A DNA stretch of 64,000 bases from AP-15 sp963772965 (GTDB lineage Bacteria > Pseudomonadota > Alphaproteobacteria > ATCC43930 > CGMCC-115725): the NCBI GenBank assembly GCA_963772965.1, contig CAVYZU010000001.1, forward strand, positions 124,001 through 188,000. Reading direction: 5' to 3'. Of the stretch, positions 55,336 through 64,000 are shown in pieces (the stretch's first letter is position 1; the number at the start of each line of letters is the position of its first letter). The notes below the pieces were generated by a model that had not been told where the DNA came from, searched no databases, and saw nothing but the letters and a program-made list of their open reading frames with translations. The position numbers and the translations under genes were made by a program.

Positions 55336-58300
55336 CTAGTCAGCCTCGGTGCGCCGGCGCGGCCTGAGACTACGGACCCAGCCGCCGCTGCGCTCGCGGA
55401 TGGTCTGAAACGTGACGTAGAGCATCGGGATCACGAAGAGCCCGATCGCGCTGGCGGCGATCATGCCGGCGAAGACCGGCGTGCCTATGGCGTGCCGGCT
55501 GAGTTCGGCCGCACCCTGGGCTACGACCAGCGGATAGACGCCGAGAATAAAGGCGAATGAAGTCATCATCACCGCGCGAAACCGCATTCTGGCGCCCAAC
55601 ACCGCGGCCTCGCGAATGTCCTTGCCGGCCTCACGCTGGTCCTTGGCAAAGGCGACGATCAGGATACCGTTTTTGGCGGCCATCGCGATCAGCACGACGA
55701 GCCCGATCTCGGCATAAAGATCAAGCGACACGTGGAACAACAGGATGCCGATAAACGCGCCCAACACCCCGACCGGCACCGATAGCAGCACCGGCACCGG
55801 GATCATCCAGCTTTCGTAGAGGCCGACCAGGAACAGGAACGCGAACAGGATCGCGAGACCGAGGATGGCCCCGGTCTGCCCCGCGGCCGCCTGCTCCTGA
55901 TACGCCGTGCCGGTCCATTCATAGGCGTAACCGGCGGGCAAGGTCTTGGCCGAAATCTGAGCCATCGCCGCAAGTGCGGTGCCCGACGAGGTACCTGGCG
56001 ACGGGCTGCCCTGAATCGGGATTGCACGATAGTTGTTGTAGCGGGTGATAACCTGCGGCCCGACGATGATGCCGGCATGGGCGATCGAGGCGAGCGGCAC
56101 GTCGGTACCGTATTTGTTGCGAATATAGATCTGCCACAACGAGGGAATGTCGGTGCGGTCGGCCGGCTCGCCCTCGATATTGACCTGCCAGACCCTACCG
56201 AACAGATTAAAGTTATTGACGTAGAAACTGCCCAGCGTGGCCTGCAGCGTGGTGAACACATCGCTCATCGACAATCCGAGCGCCTGTGCCTTTTGCCGGT
56301 CAATGTTCAGAAAGACCGACGGGTTGCTGGCGGTGTAGGTCGAAAACACACGGGTGAGCCGCGGGTCTCGGTTGGCGGCGGCGAGCAGCCCCTGCATAAC
56401 GCTGTTCATCGCCGCCGGCTCCTGGCCTTCGAGCCCTTCGAGTTCGTATTCGAAGCCTCCGGTCGTCGATAGGCCAATAATTGGCGGCAGGTTGAACGGG
56501 ATCACGGTCGCCGAGCGGAGTTCCTGCCCCTCGCGGAATACGCGGCCGATCAACGCCTGCGCCGAGTTGGCGGTGCCGACACGGTCGGCAAACGGTTTCA
56601 ATGTCGGCACGATAAACGCCGCATTGGGTTCGTTGACCCCGTCGATGATCGAAAAGCCGACGATTACGACCACGTTCTCGACCTGCGGCATCGAGTGCAA
56701 CAATGCCTCGATCCGCTTTGCCGCCTCGCTGCTGCGCGTGACCGAGGCGCCATCCGGCAACTGCACCGAGATAAAGAACGCCTCCTGGTCCTCTTCGGGC
56801 AGGAACCCGGTCGGCACGCGGCTCTGCAGCGCGTAGATCGCCGCTGCCGCGCCCAGGATCGCGACAATCCCAAGAAACGACACCCGCACCAGACGGGTCA
56901 CGATCGCGGCATAGCCGTCACGAACATTGTCGATGCGCCGCAATACCCAGCCCATCACCCCGCGCTTCGGTCCGCCATGCCGAAGAAACACGGAGCACAA
57001 TGCCGGCGACAGGGTCAGCGCGTTCAACGCCGAGATTGCCATCGCGACGCTGATGGTCACCGCGAACTGCCGGAACAAGGTTCCCGACACGCCCGAAATG
57101 AAGGCGATCGGCACGAACACCGAGAACAAAACCAGCGTGATCGCGATAATAGGGCCGGTGATCTGGGCCATCGCTTTCTTGGTCGCGTCGGCCGGCGACA
57201 ATTCCGGCTCTTCTTCCATGACCCGTTCGACATTCTCGACGACGACGATCGCGTCGTCGACCAGGATGCCGATGGCCAAGACCATCGCCAAAAGCGAGAT
57301 CGTATTCGCGGAATAGCCCATCGCCAGCAACACCGCGAAGCTGCCGATGACGCTGACCGGCACCGCGATCGCCGGAATCAAGGTCGCGCGTAGCGAGCCC
57401 AAAAACAGGAACACGACGATGATGACGAGAACAAACGCGATCAACAGCGTGATCAAGACGTCGTGGATCGTGTCGAAGACGAAGGTCGTCGTGTCGTAAT
57501 TCACGACGTATTTGAGCCCCGCAGGAAAACGCTGGCTCAACCGCACCATATTGGCGCGGACCGCCTTTGCGGCTTGAACCGCGTTGGCCCCTGGAGACAG
57601 ATAAATACCGATCGCGACCGCGGGCTTGCCGTTGAAGCGGGCCTCTATATCCTGGTTCTCGGCGCCGAGCTCGACCCGAGCCACATCCTTGATCCGCAGC
57701 AGCGACCCGTCGGGATTGGCGCGCAACACTATATTGCCGAACTGTTCGGGTGTGGTCAGCCGCCCCTGGGTCTGGATGTTGAGCTGGAACTGCTGGTCGT
57801 TCGAGATCGGCCGCGCGCCGATGCGGCCGACCGGTGCGATGACGTTTTGCGCCTGTATCGCCGCGATCACATCGGACGGGGTCAATTGCAGATTGGAAAG
57901 TCGTTGTGTGTCGAACCAGATCCGCATCGAATAATTGAGCGCGCCAAAGATCTTCGCCTGTCCGACTCCCGGCGTGCGCGACAGCACGTCGAGTATATTG
58001 ATGACGGCGTAATTGGTGATGAACAGCGGGTCCTGTTTGCCGGTCTCACTGTAAAGCACGATGAATTGCAGGACCGCCGATGACTCCTTCTGGACGGTCA
58101 ATCCTTCGAGCTGGACTTCCTGCGGAAGCTGGGAGAGCGCGGTCTGAACCCGATTATTGACCGCGTTGGTGTTGATGTCGGGATCGCTGCCGAGCGCGAA
58201 GCTGACGGTCAGGTTGTAGCTGCCGTCATTGCCGCTCGTCGACTTCATGTAAAGCATCTTGTCGACACCGACGACTTGCGCCTCGATCGGCTGCGCAACA

Positions 58301-58482
58301 GCGGCTTCGACATCTGCGGCAGAGGCTCCGGGATAGGACGCGGCGACCTGGACCTGCGGCGGGACAATGTCAGGAAATTGTGCAACCGGAATACGGGTCA
58401 GCGCGATCAGACCGGCAATCGTGATGACGAGTGCTATGACGATCGCGAGTCGCGGTCGGTCGACGAAGATCGCCGAGAACAC
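55336..58482 (-). CDS. RND multidrug efflux permease (AcrB/MexB, HAE1 family)
   Basis: The 1048-residue inner-membrane pump drives drug export by proton influx. Hallmarks are the N-terminal FVDRPRLAIVIALVITIAGL, the proton-relay Asp pair in ILVDDAIVVVENVERVM (span 4), GFLPEEDQEAFFISVQLPDG, and the C-terminal EIGLVVLIAMAAKNGILIV repeat. Length is standard for HAE1. It lies two bases downstream of the adaptor gene, so both form one operon. No outer-membrane factor gene follows. Confidence 0.95.
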   Translation of the reverse strand: MFSAIFVDRPRLAIVIALVITIAGLIALTRIPVAQFPDIVPPQVQVAASYPGASAADVEAAVAQPIEAQVVGVDKMLYMKSTSGNDGSYNLTVSFALGSDPDINTNAVNNRVQTALSQLPQEVQLEGLTVQKESSAVLQFIVLYSETGKQDPLFITNYAVINILDVLSRTPGVGQAKIFGALNYSMRIWFDTQRLSNLQLTPSDVIAAIQAQNVIAPVGRIGARPISNDQQFQLNIQTQGRLTTPEQFGNIVLRANPDGSLLRIKDVARVELGAENQDIEARFNGKPAVAIGIYLSPGANAVQAAKAVRANMVRLSQRFPAGLKYVVNYDTTTFVFDTIHDVLITLLIAFVLVIIVVFLFLGSLRATLIPAIAVPVSVIGSFAVLLAMGYSANTISLLAMVLAIGILVDDAIVVVENVERVMEEEPELSPADATKKAMAQITGPIIAITLVLFSVFVPIAFISGVSGTLFRQFAVTISVAMAISALNALTLSPALCSVFLRHGGPKRGVMGWVLRRIDNVRDGYAAIVTRLVRVSFLGIVAILGAAAAIYALQSRVPTGFLPEEDQEAFFISVQLPDGASVTRSSEAAKRIEALLHSMPQVENVVVIVGFSIIDGVNEPNAAFIVPTLKPFADRVGTANSAQALIGRVFREGQELRSATVIPFNLPPIIGLSTTGGFEYELEGLEGQEPAAMNSVMQGLLAAANRDPRLTRVFSTYTASNPSVFLNIDRQKAQALGLSMSDVFTTLQATLGSFYVNNFNLFGRVWQVNIEGEPADRTDIPSLWQIYIRNKYGTDVPLASIAHAGIIVGPQVITRYNNYRAIPIQGSPSPGTSSGTALAAMAQISAKTLPAGYAYEWTGTAYQEQAAAGQTGAILGLAILFAFLFLVGLYESWMIPVPVLLSVPVGVLGAFIGILLFHVSLDLYAEIGLVVLIAMAAKNGILIVAFAKDQREAGKDIREAAVLGARMRFRAVMMTSFAFILGVYPLVVAQGAAELSRHAIGTPVFAGMIAASAIGLFVIPMLYVTFQTIRERSGGWVRSLRPRRRTEAD

Positions 58483-58484
58483 GG

Positions 58485-59657
58485 CTACCCCCCGGCCGCC
58501 GCGGGCGCCGGGCTGGCTGGCCCGGGCGAAACGACCTCACCCGGGCGCGCCCGCTGCACCCCCTCTGAAATGACCAGCTCGCCTTCCTTAAGCCCGCTGG
58601 TCACGATCGCGGTCTGCGGCGTCGATTGACCAAGATGGATGCGCCGGACCTCTGCCTTGTTTTGCGCATCGACGACATAAACGTAATCGCCTTGCTGATC
58701 GGACAGGACCGCGGCGCGCGGGATCGCCAGCACGGCGACCGGCTGCACCCCTTCGAGCAGCACCGTGACGAATCCTTGGTCCGTCAGCTCTCGAAGAGTT
58801 GGTTGCCCGGGCTTTGCGGCGATCAGCACCGGGTTCGGGATCACGCCGCGCAGGGTGATCGTGTCGGTGTTCTGGTCGATGGTCGGCGACACGTAATCGA
58901 GGTGGCCGACCTGCTTATAGATCTTCCCGCTTGGTAGCCGCACCCGAATCACGACGGCGTTGAATCCGCCCTTCGGCACATATTTGTCGCGCAATTCGTC
59001 CGCGGTGCGCACCGCGACCGGGAAGTTCACATACATCGGATCTTGGCTGACCAGTGTCGCCAGCGTGCCGCTCCCCGGCGCGACGACATTGCCTTCGGTC
59101 ACCGCGGTGGCGCTGATCTTGCCGTCGATCGGGGCGCGGATTTCGGTGTAGCCGAGATTGATCTCAGCCGTCTCAAGCTGCGCCTGTGCCGCGGCCACTT
59201 GCGCCGCCAGCGAACGCTCACTCGAGATCGCTTGGTCTACGGCCTGTTGCTGTCCGGCCGGCGTTTTCAGCAGGTACCCGGCGCGCTCAAGCTGTTTCTC
59301 GGCATAGGTGTGTTGCGCTTCGAGCTGCGCGACATTGGCCTTGTTGAAATCGACCTGAGCCTGAAATGGTGGCTGTTCGAGCAGATAGAGCAGATCGCCC
59401 TTTTTGACCTCGGTGCCCTCGACAAACAGCCGTTTTTCGAGAAATGCGCTGACGCGGGCGACCAGCGACACCCGCCCGATCGATTGGATGCGCCCGACGA
59501 ATTCATTCGACTGGGTGATCTGCTGCTTCGCAACCCGCACCACGCCGACCGAGGGCGGCCCACCCGGTGCCGGCTGCGCCAGGGCAGGCGCCGTCGGCAC
59601 GGTCAGCGCTAGCGCAAAGACCAGGTAGAGACACCGTGTCGCCGGACCATGGCCCAT
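58485..59657 (-). CDS. RND efflux periplasmic adaptor subunit (AcrA/MexA-like)
   Basis: The 390-residue membrane-fusion protein has a signal peptide (LYLVFALALTVPTAPALAQP), the lipoyl half-motif GRIQSIGRVSLVARVSAFLE, a coiled-coil hairpin (AQVDFNKANVAQLEAQHTY, LAAQVAAAQAQLETAEINLG), and the second lipoyl half YTEIRAPIDGKISATAVTEG. It bridges the RND pump to an outer-membrane channel. It is first gene of the pair with the AcrB-type pump; no TetR-type regulator is adjacent. Confidence 0.94.
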   Translation of the reverse strand: MGHGPATRCLYLVFALALTVPTAPALAQPAPGGPPSVGVVRVAKQQITQSNEFVGRIQSIGRVSLVARVSAFLEKRLFVEGTEVKKGDLLYLLEQPPFQAQVDFNKANVAQLEAQHTYAEKQLERAGYLLKTPAGQQQAVDQAISSERSLAAQVAAAQAQLETAEINLGYTEIRAPIDGKISATAVTEGNVVAPGSGTLATLVSQDPMYVNFPVAVRTADELRDKYVPKGGFNAVVIRVRLPSGKIYKQVGHLDYVSPTIDQNTDTITLRGVIPNPVLIAAKPGQPTLRELTDQGFVTVLLEGVQPVAVLAIPRAAVLSDQQGDYVYVVDAQNKAEVRRIHLGQSTPQTAIVTSGLKEGELVISEGVQRARPGEVVSPGPASPAPAAAGG

Positions 59658-59990
59658 CGCAGCCCACCATATCTTTACGAAATCACCCGCTCAACGTGAT
59701 TTAACGGGGTCGATTGTCTTCGCCACCAGTTCGTCGAGAGGCCTTAACTGAAGACAGTGCGTTTTGTCTTTAACCGTCCTGAGCTGTCGAGTCACCCCGG
59801 TATATCCGGTCAAGGAATTTTCGGGACGGCGGAAATCCGCGTAAGATACACTCATGCCAATTCCGTCCCGCCGAGTTGCTCGCCGATGATGTCTGTCGCC
59901 GCCGATGATGTCTGTCGCCGCCGATAAGGTGCGCCCGCGACTGCGCCCGCCGCCGTGGTTGCGCGCTATGCCCGCGCCCAGGGCCGCGCC
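59658..59990. other. Intergenic region with 19-bp tandem repeat
   Basis: The stretch between the divergent adaptor and thioesterase genes holds the unit gccgatgatgtctgtcgcc twice in tandem (59882-59919), followed by a partial third (gccgataag). No gene is supported. It should contain both divergent promoters. Confidence 0.5.
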
Positions 59991-60479
59991 ATGACGATCC
60001 CGGCGCCGTTCGATTGTTACCGAGGCGAGGTTTTGCCCGAATGGATCGACCTCAACGGCCATATGAACCTCGCCTACTATACGGTGCTGTTCGACTACGC
60101 CAGCGACCTGTTGTTCGAGACGATCGGCATTGGCCGCGCCTACAAGGACGCCACCGAGCACGGCACTTTTGTCGTCGAGACCCACAATCTTTATGAAAAC
60201 GAATTGCTGGTCGGCGAGAGAGTGCGGGTCGTCAGCCAGATTCTTGGCGCCGACGACAAGCGTCTGCATGTCGGCCACGAGATGTTTCGCCTCGCCGATG
60301 GGCTACGCGCGGCAACCCAGGAGCTGATGTTTCTGGCGATCGATCTCGGCCAGCGCCGGGTCGCGCCGTTCCTGCCGCAAGCGCGGGCGCAAGTCGCCAG
60401 CGCCGCTGCGGCGCATGCGGCGCTGCCCCGGCCCGAATGGGTCGGCGGCCGGCTCGCCATGCCGACCGCGCCGGGATAG
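59991..60479 (+). CDS. Acyl-CoA thioesterase (4HBT hotdog fold)
   Basis: The 162-residue protein carries the thioesterase motif EWIDLNGHMNLAYYTVLFDY (Asp/Asn and GHMN of the 4-hydroxybenzoyl-CoA thioesterase class) and ELLVGERVRVVSQILGADDK. The ATG at 59991 is preferred over the GTG at 59955, since the extra leader lies in the intergenic repeat zone. Related proteins are annotated as carnitine-associated thioesterases; the substrate is not certain. Confidence 0.87.
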   Translation: MTIPAPFDCYRGEVLPEWIDLNGHMNLAYYTVLFDYASDLLFETIGIGRAYKDATEHGTFVVETHNLYENELLVGERVRVVSQILGADDKRLHVGHEMFRLADGLRAATQELMFLAIDLGQRRVAPFLPQARAQVASAAAAHAALPRPEWVGGRLAMPTAPG

Positions 60480-60534
60480 GCCACGCCGCCCGATCGGTTT
60501 TTCTGGGCCTTGCCGTCCAGCGGAACCGGATCGG

Positions 60535-60939
60535 TCAGCGAACCGTGTTGTGGATCAAGTAATCGGCGAAATCGCCGGCTTTCAGTTTGAGTTCGGCGGG
60601 GCCACCGTCGCCCGCCAATGCTCGCGACACCAGTAGATGATTTTCGACCCGCGGCACGGTCAGCCGGAAAACCCCGATCGCTCCCTTGAGCTTTGGATAA
60701 AGATTGGGGTCTACCATTTTTTCCTTTTGGGCGAGTCGCGCTACCGCCTCGTCTTCGGTCAAATCCTCTACCGCGCGCTTGCGGACAATCGTCCAGTCAG
60801 TTTCACCGGCCCAGCCTTGGGCGGCGGCCGCCTTTGGGTCCGCTTCTGTGACGCCAACTTTATAGATGTGCCGGCCGAGCCCGACATCCGAAGCCCAGCG
60901 AGAAAGTTTGGCGCTGCGCGCTACATAGAGGAATGCCAT
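60535..60939 (-). CDS. Conserved small protein, function unknown (weak GIY-YIG/T5orf172-like look)
   Basis: The 134-residue protein starts at ATG 60939 with GGGAGG ten bases upstream. It begins MAFLYVARSAKLSRWASDVG then HIYKVGVTEADPKAAAAQGW. The FLYVAR...IYKVGVT spacing faintly recalls GIY-YIG-like T5orf172 folds, but no catalytic Arg/Glu set is clear, so I do not name it so. The rest is charged and helical (AVEDLTEDEAVARLAQKEK). It is convergent with the thioesterase gene. Confidence 0.65.
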   Translation of the reverse strand: MAFLYVARSAKLSRWASDVGLGRHIYKVGVTEADPKAAAAQGWAGETDWTIVRKRAVEDLTEDEAVARLAQKEKMVDPNLYPKLKGAIGVFRLTVPRVENHLLVSRALAGDGGPAELKLKAGDFADYLIHNTVR

Positions 60940-61030
60940 CGCGTCCTCCCGTTGCACCTCGGGAATAAGGACCATCGGTTGTTCGTTCTAGCCCAGACTT
61001 TACGACAAATCCAACGACCGGAACCTTTCG

Positions 61031-61165
61031 ATGCCCTTCTTGATCGGCGCCGCCACAATTGCTACCACTTTGATGAGCATGGCGTTGGGGCAGATCAATA
61101 CCGGCTTTGAGGCGTTTGGGGTGCTCCTCGCCGCGGCCGTTTTGATGACGCTGCGCGAGGAATAG
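61031..61165 (+). CDS. Possible 44-residue membrane peptide
   Basis: From ATG 61031 a short frame encodes MPFLIGAATIATTLMSMALG, then QINTGFEAFGVLLAAAVLMT and LREE before TAG. Two short hydrophobic stretches suggest a small membrane protein. No strong ribosome site is seen (gaacctttcg). It is too short to judge by composition alone; conservation in relatives would decide. Confidence 0.35.
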   Translation: MPFLIGAATIATTLMSMALGQINTGFEAFGVLLAAAVLMTLREE

Positions 61166-61343
61166 TCCTCTCAACCATGGGTGCGCCCGTTCGCCGCAGG
61201 CGCCCCAGAAAGCTCCAATCCCCAATCTTTGCCGCGCCAATCTGCCGCTGTCGCATGACGTTTACGAAGTGACACAAAGGGAAACACTTCGTTAAACTTC
61301 CTCCCAAGCCTTGGTCGAGGCGAGGGTTGGGGGGTGTCAAACA

Positions 61344-62588
61344 ATGCGGCAATCTATTTTTGCCGGCGCCTGTGCGCTGGCTCTGGGGCTGTTGACGCTC
61401 GCAAATATTCCAGCGTTGGCATTGGGGCTCGATTCGGCGTTTCACCAAAGTTTGTTGGGGCCGGAACGGGCTGAAGGCGTCATCGTCTGGAACCACGGCC
61501 GTTCGCTCGACACTGAAGACTATAAGGCGCCGACGCCGCCCTATCTGCGGGTATTGCGCGATTCCGGTTGGGACGTCATGCGCTTCGACCGGTTGCGTGA
61601 CGGCGATACGTTGAGCGCGAGCTCCCGCCGCCTGACCGAGATCGCGTCCGATCTGAAGCGACGCGGCTACCACCGTGTCGTGCTTGCCGGGCAGTCTTTT
61701 GGGGCGTTTCTGGCGTTGATGGCGGCCGACAATTCGGATGATGTCGATGCCGTCGTCGCAACCGCGCCGGCTGCATTCGGCGACTTTCAGGAATATTACG
61801 ACACTTGGCATCTCAACGCGACGCGGCTCTACCCGCTGCTCGAAGGCCTGCGGCGGGCGCGGGTGATGTTGTTCTTTTTCCATGGCGACGATTTTGATCC
61901 GGGGGGACGCGGGGTCGAGTCGCGTTCGATCCTGTCAGAGCGCGGGCTCGGTTACGCGGTGGTCGATCAACCGGCTTATCTAAGCGGTCACTGGATTTCC
62001 TCGAGTGGTGCGTTCCTGCGCCGGTTTGGCAATTGCATCCGCGACTTTGCCGATAACGATTCGCTCCGCGGCGAGTTCTCCTGCAAGCCGGTCTGGGGAG
62101 AGGCGCCGAGCGCGGAATTGCGGGTACCGACGGAAATCCTGCACCCTTCGACAGAGGCGCCAAAGCTGACGGCGCTGCTTGGTGCTTCGGCGCCCACCAC
62201 CGCCGCCGACCGCGGCGGCAAAATCGGCCCGACGGCCGACGATGCCTGGTACGGCTTTTATCCAAACGGCCGGGAAGTGCTGATTTCGATAGAAGCGGTG
62301 ACCGGACGCGAGCTTACCGCCATCTACGCGATCGGACCGGGTATCGACCGCGACGAGCCGGCCGAATGGAGCCATCGCCGCGGCCGTCTCGATGGCCATG
62401 AGCTGGTGTTCGAGCACAAGGGGGAAAGCACATTGCGATTTACCCCGCGCGACGATGGCGGGCTCAATGCCACCTGGATCTCACCCGACGGCGCAACCAA
62501 GATGCACGCGGGATTGCGCCGCATCGACACGGCTGTACTACCAATTCGCGGGATCACCGCGACGCATCAGGAGGCTCAGCTCCAATAA
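61344..62588 (+). CDS. Secreted alpha/beta-hydrolase fold protein
   Basis: The 414-residue protein has a signal peptide (QSIFAGACALALGLLTLANI). Its first domain is an alpha/beta hydrolase: VIVWNHGRS as oxyanion strand, VVLAGQSFGAFLALMAADNS with nucleophile Ser in GQSFG, FFFHGDDFDP for the acid and a later SGHWISSS His. A C-terminal beta-rich domain (WYGFYPNGREVLISIEAVTG, FEHKGESTLRFTPRDDGGLN) follows. ATG 61344 begins the signal peptide and is preferred over 61311. Substrate is unknown. Confidence 0.82.
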   Translation: MRQSIFAGACALALGLLTLANIPALALGLDSAFHQSLLGPERAEGVIVWNHGRSLDTEDYKAPTPPYLRVLRDSGWDVMRFDRLRDGDTLSASSRRLTEIASDLKRRGYHRVVLAGQSFGAFLALMAADNSDDVDAVVATAPAAFGDFQEYYDTWHLNATRLYPLLEGLRRARVMLFFFHGDDFDPGGRGVESRSILSERGLGYAVVDQPAYLSGHWISSSGAFLRRFGNCIRDFADNDSLRGEFSCKPVWGEAPSAELRVPTEILHPSTEAPKLTALLGASAPTTAADRGGKIGPTADDAWYGFYPNGREVLISIEAVTGRELTAIYAIGPGIDRDEPAEWSHRRGRLDGHELVFEHKGESTLRFTPRDDGGLNATWISPDGATKMHAGLRRIDTAVLPIRGITATHQEAQLQ

Positions 62589-63058
62589 GCCCCGCTGGCG
62601 CCGATCGCGACGACAATCAGTCCCAGCACCAGGTTGATCGTCACGATTGTCCTGACCTGCCCGAGCTGACGGCCGCCTTCGGCCCAGTCCTGCCTCGCCA
62701 CCGCCGCCCTAAGACGGCGCCACGGCGCGAAATAGAGATGCAGAAACAGCAGCATCATGACGATGCCAATGGCTTGCATCAGGTTCACATAAATCGGCAG
62801 ACCCTGGAAGCCGCCATAGACAGCGAACACCAGCGCGTATCCGCTCAGCAGCAGCAAGACGATCGCCGCGATCACCCAGGCAAAGAACCGATCGAAGACG
62901 CGTGACCACAATGGCAGCCGCAGCGGCGGGTCGAGTGCGGCCGCAGCTGGGCGCAGCGCCTGATGCGCGAAGAACATCCCGCCGACCCACACAACGGCGG
63001 CGAGGGTGTGAACGATCAGCGCGGGGACGGCGATTCCCGCCGCAGCGGCCACAGTCAA
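62576..63058 (-). CDS. CopD-like integral membrane protein
   Basis: The 160-residue protein has four hydrophobic spans: PALIVHTLAAVVWVGGMFFA with a His/Gly pattern, WVIAAIVLLLLSGYALVF, NLMQAIGIVMMLLFLHLYFA, and TINLVLGLIVVAIGASGAYW. This is the copper-resistance D / DUF2269-like arrangement. Its start overlaps the GST stop (ATGA), so the two are co-translated. Its 3' end overlaps the convergent hydrolase gene by 13 bp. A role in copper or heme/redox membranes is possible but not shown. Confidence 0.82.
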   Translation of the reverse strand: MTVAAAAGIAVPALIVHTLAAVVWVGGMFFAHQALRPAAAALDPPLRLPLWSRVFDRFFAWVIAAIVLLLLSGYALVFAVYGGFQGLPIYVNLMQAIGIVMMLLFLHLYFAPWRRLRAAVARQDWAEGGRQLGQVRTIVTINLVLGLIVVAIGASGAYWS

Positions 63059-63750
63059 GCGCCGTAAGCGGGATATTTGCGCGCGAAGCCGCCGAAACTG
63101 TCGAGCAGCCGCCTGCGCCAGGCCGCGATCGGATCATCCGGGGCAAGCAGCTCGAAGTCGCTGATCGCCCGCGCCCACTGAAATGCACCGAAAACGACGT
63201 AATCGGCATAGGCGGGGTTCTCGCCCGCGAGAAATTTCTGCCGCTCGACGGTGCGGCGCAGCGGCGCCAGGCTGTCGCGGAACGCCGGCAGCCTGGTATC
63301 GCGATCCTTGACGACATTTTCGAGCGTGGTGCCAAAGCGCTCTTCGCGCGAGCGTCGGAAATAGTCCTGATCCTGCGGCGCCGAATGGCGGCAGATGTCG
63401 AGCACGACGAAACCGATGAGCCCGGGTTGCAATACCGTCTCGGTCCAGTTCTGGACAAACCGGGTCAGCGCCTTTCCGCTTGCATCGCCAAACAGCGACG
63501 GCCGCTCGGGATAGCGGGTTTCCAGATAGTCGGCGATCGCCGATGAATCATGCACCACGCGCCCGTCATCGACGATGACCGGCACGCGGCCTTGATTGGG
63601 CTGCGGCAGCTTGTCCTTTTCAGTGAAGCGCCATGGAATCGTCTCGGGCTCGAGCCCTTTGTGGACGAGCGCCATCTTGGTACGCCAGCAAAACGGACTG
63701 AACCGCCGATCGGCTTCGGCGCCGGCGAGATCGTAAAGCGTGATAGCCAC
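63055..63750 (-). CDS. Glutathione S-transferase family protein
   Basis: The 231-residue protein has an N-terminal thioredoxin-like domain (FSPFCWRTKMALVHKGLEPE, QGRVPVIVDDGRVVHDSSAI, the cis-Pro and Glu/Ser-binding loop) and a helical C-domain (QKFLAGENPAYADYVVFGAF). The SPFCWR motif places a cysteine where many bacterial GSTs have the catalytic Ser/Cys. It is upstream of, and coupled to, the CopD-like gene. Confidence 0.9.
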   Translation of the reverse strand: MAITLYDLAGAEADRRFSPFCWRTKMALVHKGLEPETIPWRFTEKDKLPQPNQGRVPVIVDDGRVVHDSSAIADYLETRYPERPSLFGDASGKALTRFVQNWTETVLQPGLIGFVVLDICRHSAPQDQDYFRRSREERFGTTLENVVKDRDTRLPAFRDSLAPLRRTVERQKFLAGENPAYADYVVFGAFQWARAISDFELLAPDDPIAAWRRRLLDSFGGFARKYPAYGA

Positions 63751-63954
63751 GGCTCGTTCCTCGATGTTGATTACGCAAAGGCGCCACTATGACCGGCTCT
63801 CTCGACCGCGCAAGGGCTCTGGTTGCTGCCCGTTGCCTCCGCGAAACCCCCGCCCGCTCAGACGCACGGCGGTGCCGGCGAGGGAGGGGAGCCCTCGCCT
63901 GTCGCAGAGGCGCCGCGTAGTATGGAAGCGAAATCTGAACCGGAGAGTTTTGCC

Positions 63955-64000
63955 TTGCCCACCGTCTTTGTGCTTAACGGTCCCAATTTGAATCTGTTGG
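63955..64000 (+). CDS. aroQ: 3-dehydroquinate dehydratase type II, first bases only
   Basis: The window ends inside this gene. From TTG 63955 (CGGAGAG eight bases upstream) the frame reads PTVFVLNGPNLNLL, the strongly conserved start of type II dehydroquinases (VLNGPNLNLLG). An ATG at 63922 is in the same frame and would add an 11-residue leader; the ribosome site and family length favour the TTG. The rest lies outside the window. Confidence 0.75.
   Translation, partial: MPTVFVLNGPNLNLL

Overview
The window looks like a GC-rich alphaproteobacterial chromosome. Support: 5-aminolevulinate synthase (C4 heme pathway), an HpnN-type hopanoid RND transporter, a cyanide-insensitive bd oxidase, intergenic repeats of a kind common in Hyphomicrobiales/Rhodospirillales relatives, and multiple IS630, IS1634 and IS5 copies. 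The order cannot be fixed from sequence alone. Most of the window is ordinary chromosomal gene content. One accessory block (about 8.2-22.5 kb) is packed with insertion sequences and is the most interesting part.

Layout. 0-8 kb: Zn-ribbon/OB-fold protein plus thiolase, a small secreted protein, transketolase (minus), then cydA/cioA (frameshifted) and cydB. 8.2-13.1 kb: a pile of three IS1634-type elements (one truncated), ending in the 3' scrap of an amidohydrolase gene. 13.3-22.5 kb: a visibly AT-rich three-gene cassette on the minus strand, cut up by four IS630-type insertions. When the insertions are removed on paper the reading frames rejoin exactly. They give an alpha/beta-hydrolase-TIR-P-loop ATPase fusion followed by two further P-loop ATPases of the same AAA-like type, the last two overlapping by 4 nt. 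This has the architecture of a conflict/immune system and is my main candidate for something undescribed. 22.6-28.2 kb: TauE/SafE exporter (frameshifted), a small secreted protein, and a DUF917-hydantoinase-esterase operon. 28.2-36.2 kb (minus): fabI, aroC, sppA, hpnN (two frameshifts), acyltransferase. 36.3-39.9 kb (plus): YihY/BrkB, pdxH, cation diffusion facilitator, SDR oxidoreductase. 40.0-41.7 kb: a coiled-coil gene broken by an IS5-type element, then a decayed copy of the SDR 3' end. 41.7-50.0 kb (minus): SUOX-fold molybdoenzyme, FAD oxidase, LuxR regulator behind a CRP-like palindrome, hemA, an FN3-like secreted protein and a di-heme peroxidase-like cytochrome. 50.4-55.3 kb: lipoprotein/amidase pair, then DUF1989 protein, thioesterase, adenylate/guanylate cyclase (frameshifted) and glyoxalase-like protein. 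55.3-59.7 kb: AcrAB-type RND efflux pair (minus). 60-64 kb: thioesterase, small conserved protein, secreted alpha/beta hydrolase, CopD-like and GST genes, and the first bases of aroQ.

Two cautions. Six single-base frameshifts occur in five otherwise well-conserved genes, several in homopolymers, so sequencing or assembly error must be excluded before calling these genes dead. The identical IS copies are also places where an assembly can misjoin. All functional calls come from reading motifs and overall resemblance to families; no database search was run.
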